NCBI GenBank assembly: GCA_946478975.1 | Contig: CAMLEO010000144.1 | Coordinates: 1 to 16,784, forward strand | Reading direction: 5' to 3' | Length of the DNA: 16,784 nt | DNA from: an uncultured Steroidobacter sp. | GTDB taxonomy: Bacteria; Pseudomonadota; Gammaproteobacteria; Steroidobacterales; Steroidobacteraceae | Shown: in pieces, positions 12,911-16,784 of the stretch | Layout: each line of letters starts with the position of its first letter | How positions within the stretch are numbered: position 1 is the stretch's first letter | Translations under genes and position numbers: made by a program | The notes under the pieces: generated by a model | What the model saw: the letters and a program-made list of their open reading frames with translations, nothing else | Told to the model about the DNA's origin: nothing | The model's database searches: none

Positions 12911-15211
12911 TCAGGCAACCTTGCCGGGTGGACCATAGAACTGCTGAAGATGTGCGGCGAGCTCGTCCTGTAGATAAGGCTTCCGGAGAAACGGCCAGGA
13001 GCCTTCATCGATCGCCCGATCCACGGACTCGCCGGCAAAGCCGGAGCTGAGCAACACCTTGATCCCCGGCCGCAGCGTGACCGCTGCACGCGCGAGCTCC
13101 ACGCCGTTTACGCCGCCGGGCATGATCACGTCGGAAAGTAACAAATCGACCGGGCGCTCCGACTTCAATACCTGCAACGCCTGTTCCGCGTTTTGCGCAC
13201 GAACCACGTCGTGCCCCAGATTCTTGAGCATCGTCTCAGTGATGCCCGCGACCGAAGGATCGTCCTCGGTCAACAGCACTCGCAACGACGGATTCTCGAT
13301 ATCCGGCGTGCTCGGTAGCGCCGGCCGCACTTCAGCTTCTCGATCGGCAATGGGCAGATAGACGCTGAAAGTTGTTCCTTGCCCGAGCGCGCTCTGCACG
13401 CGCACTTCGCCGCCCGACTGCCGCACGAAACCATACACCTGGCTCAAGCCCAGGCCTGTGCCTTTGCCTGGGCTCTTGGTGGTAAAGAACGGTTCGAAAA
13501 TTCGATTCATCACTTCGCCGCTCATGCCCTGCCCCGTGTCCGAGACACGCAGGCAGAAGTATGGGCCCGAGCCTAGGCCGGGAATCGCATCCGGCGCGAG
13601 CTCGTTCACACGCGTCTCGACTGTGATCTTTCCACCGCGCGGTGTGGCATCGGCCGCATTGACGATCAAGTTGAGCAGCAACGCTTCGAACTGAGTGGGA
13701 TCGATCAGCGCGATCGCCTTGTCGTTGCACAGACGCAGGCTGAGCGTGAGCGCTTCATTCGTGACACCGCGGATCAGCGGCTCGCTCTCGCGAATCAGAT
13801 CGTTCAGGTCACAATCCACCGGCTGCAATGGCTGACGTCGCGCGAACGCGAGCAACTGCGCGGTCAGCCGCTCCCCTCGCCTTGCCGCCGCAAGCGCCGC
13901 TTCGCCAAGTTTCGTGCGACGTGCTGCATCCTCGGGATGTTTCAGGATGATATCGAGCGCGCCGATCACCACCGTCAGCAGGTTGTTGAAGTCGTGCGCC
14001 ACTCCACCGGTCAAGCGACCGAGCGATTCGAGCCGCTGCGCGTGGAGCAGCGCCGCTTGAGCGTCGGCCTTTTCTGCCATCGCCGTCGCGACGCGCGCGT
14101 CGGCGGCAATTTTCTCACTCACGTCCTGAAACGCGACTACCGCCAGCGCGCCATCGCCGGCGCGCTCCAACACTGGCGCCGCTGTGACTTCGAGCTGGAT
14201 GACCTCGCCATCGCCGCGACGATACGGTTGTAGCCTCGGGCCGACGCGTCGGCTTTCCTGCATCGCTTGATACAGCACATGCTGTTCGGGCGCGAGTCGC
14301 TGCCCCTGGGCATCGATCGCTCCATAGTCCTGATCGTGCGCCCAGATCGCGATGCCGCCGACCGGATGCCCGAGCAGCTTCGCCGCCTCGGCGTTCGAAA
14401 AACGAATCTGGCCCGACGGCGACTCGGCGACGAACACGCCGAGCGGCAGATGCTCGATGATGGTTCGCAACTGCTGCTCACTACGCAGCGCTTCCCTCGC
14501 CGCCATCGCTTCGAAACGACGATCCGACAGCGCCGCAATCAATGCCAGGAACAAAATAAACAACGTGCCGCTCGCCACGGCCGTCGCGAGCGCAATTTCA
14601 TCGATGCCGCCGTGCGTGATATCGAAGGTCGCGGTATCGGGCAGGATGCGAACGCCCGCCATCGCGGTGAAATGCATGCCGACGATGGCGAAGCCCAGCA
14701 CCAGCGCCGCCGTCAGCCGCTGCAGGAACGTGCGTTCGCGAATCGCGACCAGCAACGCACTGGTCGAAGCAAGCACCGCCACCAGAAATGCGGCCACGAC
14801 ATACGGTGTTTCATTACGGAGATGCACCGGCGCGACCAGCGCGGCCATGCCGACGTAATGCATGATGCAAATGCCGGCGCCCATCACCAGGCCGCCGATG
14901 ATGAGATGCGGCCGGCTGTGCGCCGCTGCGGAGAAGAATGCGAATGCGGTGACTGCAATTGCGAGCAGCAACGACAGCACCGTGAGCTCGATGTCGTAGC
15001 GGATCTCGACGCCGGGATTGAAGCCGAGCATGGCGACGAAATGCATCGCCCAGATGCTCAAGCCCATGGCGACAGCGGCTGCCGCAAGCCATGCACCACG
15101 CCAGGTGCCGGTGTGAGCATGAACGCGTCGAAACAAATCGAGCGCCGTCCATGAACCGACACACGCCACCACCATCGACAGCACGACAAAAATGGGAGGG
15201 TGATGGGCCAC
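12911..15211 (-). CDS. MHYT-PAS hybrid sensor histidine kinase with C-terminal receiver
   Basis: Inner-membrane hybrid kinase of 766 aa. Residues 1-230 form an MHYT sensor with about seven membrane helices and the repeated motifs MHF (56-58), MHY (117-119) and MHF (179-181), proposed in the literature to bind copper and sense O2, CO or NO. A PAS domain follows (about 245-365), then HisKA with GGVAHDFNN and phospho-accepting His406. The ATPase domain has Asn518 in NLIVNAADA, DTGQGM at 558-563 and GKGTGLGLS at 582-590. The receiver (about 643-760) has acidic TEDD, phospho-accepting Asp694 (LLSDVIMP) and Lys744. No DNA-binding output is present, so a separate partner is needed. The start is GTG 15211; the reading frame continues upstream without ATG, GTG or TTG in the stretch I checked, so the start is moderately certain. 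A link to sugar use is not shown. Confidence 0.9.
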   Translation of the reverse strand: MAHHPPIFVVLSMVVACVGSWTALDLFRRVHAHTGTWRGAWLAAAAVAMGLSIWAMHFVAMLGFNPGVEIRYDIELTVLSLLLAIAVTAFAFFSAAAHSRPHLIIGGLVMGAGICIMHYVGMAALVAPVHLRNETPYVVAAFLVAVLASTSALLVAIRERTFLQRLTAALVLGFAIVGMHFTAMAGVRILPDTATFDITHGGIDEIALATAVASGTLFILFLALIAALSDRRFEAMAAREALRSEQQLRTIIEHLPLGVFVAESPSGQIRFSNAEAAKLLGHPVGGIAIWAHDQDYGAIDAQGQRLAPEQHVLYQAMQESRRVGPRLQPYRRGDGEVIQLEVTAAPVLERAGDGALAVVAFQDVSEKIAADARVATAMAEKADAQAALLHAQRLESLGRLTGGVAHDFNNLLTVVIGALDIILKHPEDAARRTKLGEAALAAARRGERLTAQLLAFARRQPLQPVDCDLNDLIRESEPLIRGVTNEALTLSLRLCNDKAIALIDPTQFEALLLNLIVNAADATPRGGKITVETRVNELAPDAIPGLGSGPYFCLRVSDTGQGMSGEVMNRIFEPFFTTKSPGKGTGLGLSQVYGFVRQSGGEVRVQSALGQGTTFSVYLPIADREAEVRPALPSTPDIENPSLRVLLTEDDPSVAGITETMLKNLGHDVVRAQNAEQALQVLKSERPVDLLLSDVIMPGGVNGVELARAAVTLRPGIKVLLSSGFAGESVDRAIDEGSWPFLRKPYLQDELAAHLQQFYGPPGKVA

Positions 15212-15316
15212 GTTGACAATCGCTTCCAGGAACTTCAGGCGATCGATTCTAACGTGACGATGAACGCTGCGCCCTCAGCGCTGCCCGGAACTTACCGGCC
15301 CGTGGCTGACGCTTTT

Positions 15317-15344
15317 TGGCGACAGCGATTTCGGAATGTCGCCA
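15317..15344. promoter_or_regulatory. Perfect 8-base dyad upstream of the sensor kinase
   Basis: TGGCGACA (15317-15324) and TGTCGCCA (15337-15344) form a perfect inverted repeat with a 12-base spacer, 106 bases upstream of the kinase start. On the minus strand it is followed by AAAAA, not T, so it is not a terminator for the upstream receptor gene. An operator or an mRNA-leader hairpin is possible. The rest of the 208-bp gap (15212-15419) shows no gene; only this dyad and the receptor terminator stand out. Confidence 0.4.
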
Positions 15345-15370
15345 GCTGTTAAGTAGTCAACTGTTGCCGG

Positions 15371-15407
15371 CAAGAAATACGCGCCGGGAGCTGTTCACTC
15401 CCGGCGC
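15371..15407 (-). terminator. Intrinsic terminator of the second TonB receptor
   Basis: A perfect 10-base-pair G+C-rich stem, GCGCCGGGAG (15381-15390) with CTCCCGGCGC (15398-15407) and a 7-base loop, begins 12 bases beyond the receptor stop codon. On the minus strand it is followed by GTATTTCTTG, a modest T-rich tail. This separates receptor transcription from the kinase gene downstream. Confidence 0.7.
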
Positions 15408-15419
15408 GCCAATCGCTCA

Positions 15420-16784
15420 TCAGAACTTGTAAGTCGCGCCGAAAGTGAACGTGCGGCCAATGCGCGTTTCGAACAGCGTGTCCTCGCGGGTGCTGTCGAT
15501 GAACAACGTATTGCGCTCGTCGGTCAGGTTCTGCGCTTCCAGGATCAAGGTCAGGTTGTCGTTGAAGTTGTACGAGGCCGAAGCATCGACATAGATGGTC
15601 GACTTGTTTCCTTGCAAGTCGCTGCCCGGCGAGGCCGGAATACCGCGAATATATTTGCCGCGATAGGTGCCCGTCGTGCGGATGCTGAAGCTGTCGTTCT
15701 CGTAGTAGATCGTGCCGCTGGCCGAATCCTTCGACAGGCCGACCAGGTCGTCACGCGTGGTGACGCGCGTGCCGTCCGGATTGGTGGCCAGGATGTATTG
15801 GATCTCCGAAGTCACATACGTGTAGTTGCCGAGCACGCCGAAGTTGCGCCAGAAGCCCGGCAGGAAATCCAGCTGCCACTGCGCGTTCAGCTCAAAGCCC
15901 TTCAGCGGACCGCCCTTGGTATTCGACGTGCGGCTCACCGTGAACACGTCCGTCGGCGCCGAGGCGGTGCCAGTGAGCAGCGCGTCCGGCAGGCCGAGCG
16001 TGTTGTACACCTCTTGAGTGGTCACACGCTGAATATAAGTATCGATGTCCTTGTAGAAGAACGCGGCCGACAGCAGCGAACCTTCACGGAAGTACCACTC
16101 CACCGCCGCATCGAACGTCTTGGCCCGAATCGGATCGAGCATCGGATTGTTGACGGACGCAGTACGCGTCGTAGCAGTGACGCTGGCGCTCGGCGTCAAC
16201 ACACCCAGCTCGGGACGCGACATCACTTTCGCAGCCGACAGACGGCCGAGCAGATCCGGCGTGAATTCCATTACGACGTTCATCGACGGCAGCCAGTCTT
16301 CGTACGTGCGATCCACCTGGTTGCGCTGGCCGACCGTGGGATAAGGCGCACCCGTGGGTGCCTTCACCGGAATGTGACCGACTGCGAGCTGATCGGTGTG
16401 CACGTAGCGCAAGCCCACATCGCCGCGCACCGGGATCGGCAGCCAGTCGCCGGCATTGACGTTCAACATCACGAAGCCGCTTTTGATTTCTTCGCGGATC
16501 TGCGATTTGTTGGCGCCGCACTCGATGCCGCAATACTGGAACGAATCGAAGTTGAACACCTGCCGCCATTTCTTGGAGTCGACCGCGACCCAGCTCGACG
16601 GCGCGCCGTGGCCGAACAGATCGTCCAGTCCGGTGATCTGACGCGAGATGTCCGCGACGCTCACACCAGCAGGCAGCGCCTGCACCGGCACCAGCGACGG
16701 CAGCGGCAGCAGGTTCCTGGAGTTGAAGTCGTTCTTGCGATATTGGCCGCCGACCTTGATCCGGGTGATGAACGGAATCAGGCC
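15420..16784 (-). CDS. TonB-dependent outer-membrane receptor, C-terminal part (cut by window edge)
   Basis: C-terminal barrel portion of a second TonB-dependent receptor, likely for oligosaccharide uptake. The frame stays open to the window edge, reading GLIPFITRIKVGGQYRKND, so the GTG at 16691 is internal and the plug and signal peptide lie outside. The barrel ends in TFGATYKF, with the C-terminal Phe required for outer-membrane insertion. It resembles the first receptor in a recognisable block: SRPELGVLTPSASV, then NNPMLDPIRAKTFDAAVEWYF and SAAFFYKDIDTYIQRV, against SRPSLPQISPSIT, NNPQLDPFRSNNFDLSAEWYF and AGTLFYKDIVSLVERV. The two are therefore paralogues of one class. A closely spaced cysteine pair (QYCGIECG) may form a disulphide in an external loop. 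It is followed by a terminator and is not linked to the kinase. Confidence 0.9.
   Translation of the reverse strand, partial: GLIPFITRIKVGGQYRKNDFNSRNLLPLPSLVPVQALPAGVSVADISRQITGLDDLFGHGAPSSWVAVDSKKWRQVFNFDSFQYCGIECGANKSQIREEIKSGFVMLNVNAGDWLPIPVRGDVGLRYVHTDQLAVGHIPVKAPTGAPYPTVGQRNQVDRTYEDWLPSMNVVMEFTPDLLGRLSAAKVMSRPELGVLTPSASVTATTRTASVNNPMLDPIRAKTFDAAVEWYFREGSLLSAAFFYKDIDTYIQRVTTQEVYNTLGLPDALLTGTASAPTDVFTVSRTSNTKGGPLKGFELNAQWQLDFLPGFWRNFGVLGNYTYVTSEIQYILATNPDGTRVTTRDDLVGLSKDSASGTIYYENDSFSIRTTGTYRGKYIRGIPASPGSDLQGNKSTIYVDASASYNFNDNLTLILEAQNLTDERNTLFIDSTREDTLFETRIGRTFTFGATYKF

Noticed and set aside
12914..12925. GGCAA-CC-TTGCC as a terminator between the SDR and kinase genes
   Set aside because: Five-base stem with a two-base loop inside the kinase coding end, and no T-run; too weak to call.
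14267..15154. 295-codon plus-strand frame antisense to the MHYT kinase
   Set aside because: No domain pattern; strongly Arg/His/Gln-rich as expected from the reverse of membrane helices and kinase sequence.

Overview
The window looks like chromosomal DNA from a G+C-rich Gram-negative bacterium. Two outer-membrane TonB-dependent receptors of the Xanthomonas/Caulobacter (TIGR01782-like) type, exported glycosidases and an MHYT hybrid sensor kinase fit a polysaccharide-degrading proteobacterium. A gammaproteobacterium of the Xanthomonadales/Steroidobacter kind or an alphaproteobacterium of the Caulobacter/Sphingomonas kind is plausible, but I cannot fix the taxon from the sequence alone. There are eleven genes, two of them cut by the window edges. 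No RNA genes, insertion sequences or CRISPR arrays were seen.

Layout. (1) 1-1019 (+): C-terminal part of a clan GH-D, melibiase-like glycosidase. (2) 1037-6142 (-): a TonB receptor followed by an exported GH36 alpha-galactosidase, with a strong hairpin between them. (3) 6143-6301: divergent control region carrying helically phased TGYCTG repeats. (4) 6302-8371 (+): exported GH97 glycosidase with the retaining (alpha-galactosidase-like) active-site signature. (5) 8368-10309 (-): an aldo/keto reductase (sugar 1-dehydrogenase) and an L-fuconolactonase-type amidohydrolase in a tight two-gene operon. (6) 10394-11254 (+): FAH-family diketo-deoxy-sugar-acid hydrolase. (7) 11251-12015 (-): IclR regulator, best started at a TTG codon. 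(8) 12131-12889 (+): SDR of the 2-keto-3-deoxy-L-fuconate dehydrogenase type. (9) 12911-15211 (-): MHYT-PAS-histidine kinase-receiver hybrid. (10) 15420-16784 (-): a second TonB receptor, N-terminus outside the window, followed by a terminator.

How the genes fit together. The receptors would bring oligosaccharides into the periplasm, where the GH36, GH97 and GH-D enzymes remove terminal alpha-galactosyl (or stereochemically similar) units. In the cytoplasm the aldo/keto reductase, lactonase, SDR and FAH hydrolase match four of the five steps of the non-phosphorylating L-fucose route: L-fucose -> L-fuconolactone -> L-fuconate -> [2-keto-3-deoxy-L-fuconate] -> 2,4-diketo-3-deoxy-L-fuconate -> pyruvate + L-lactate. 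The L-fuconate dehydratase, an inner-membrane sugar transporter and any alpha-L-fucosidase are not in the window. The locus is best read as a SusCD-less polysaccharide utilisation locus for a galactose- and fucose- (or L-galactose-) containing glycan, probably controlled by the IclR protein. The pathway enzymes are recognised families. What is less ordinary is their alternating-strand arrangement, two convergent pairs whose stop codons interlock in TTAG, and several compact dyad and phased-repeat control regions.
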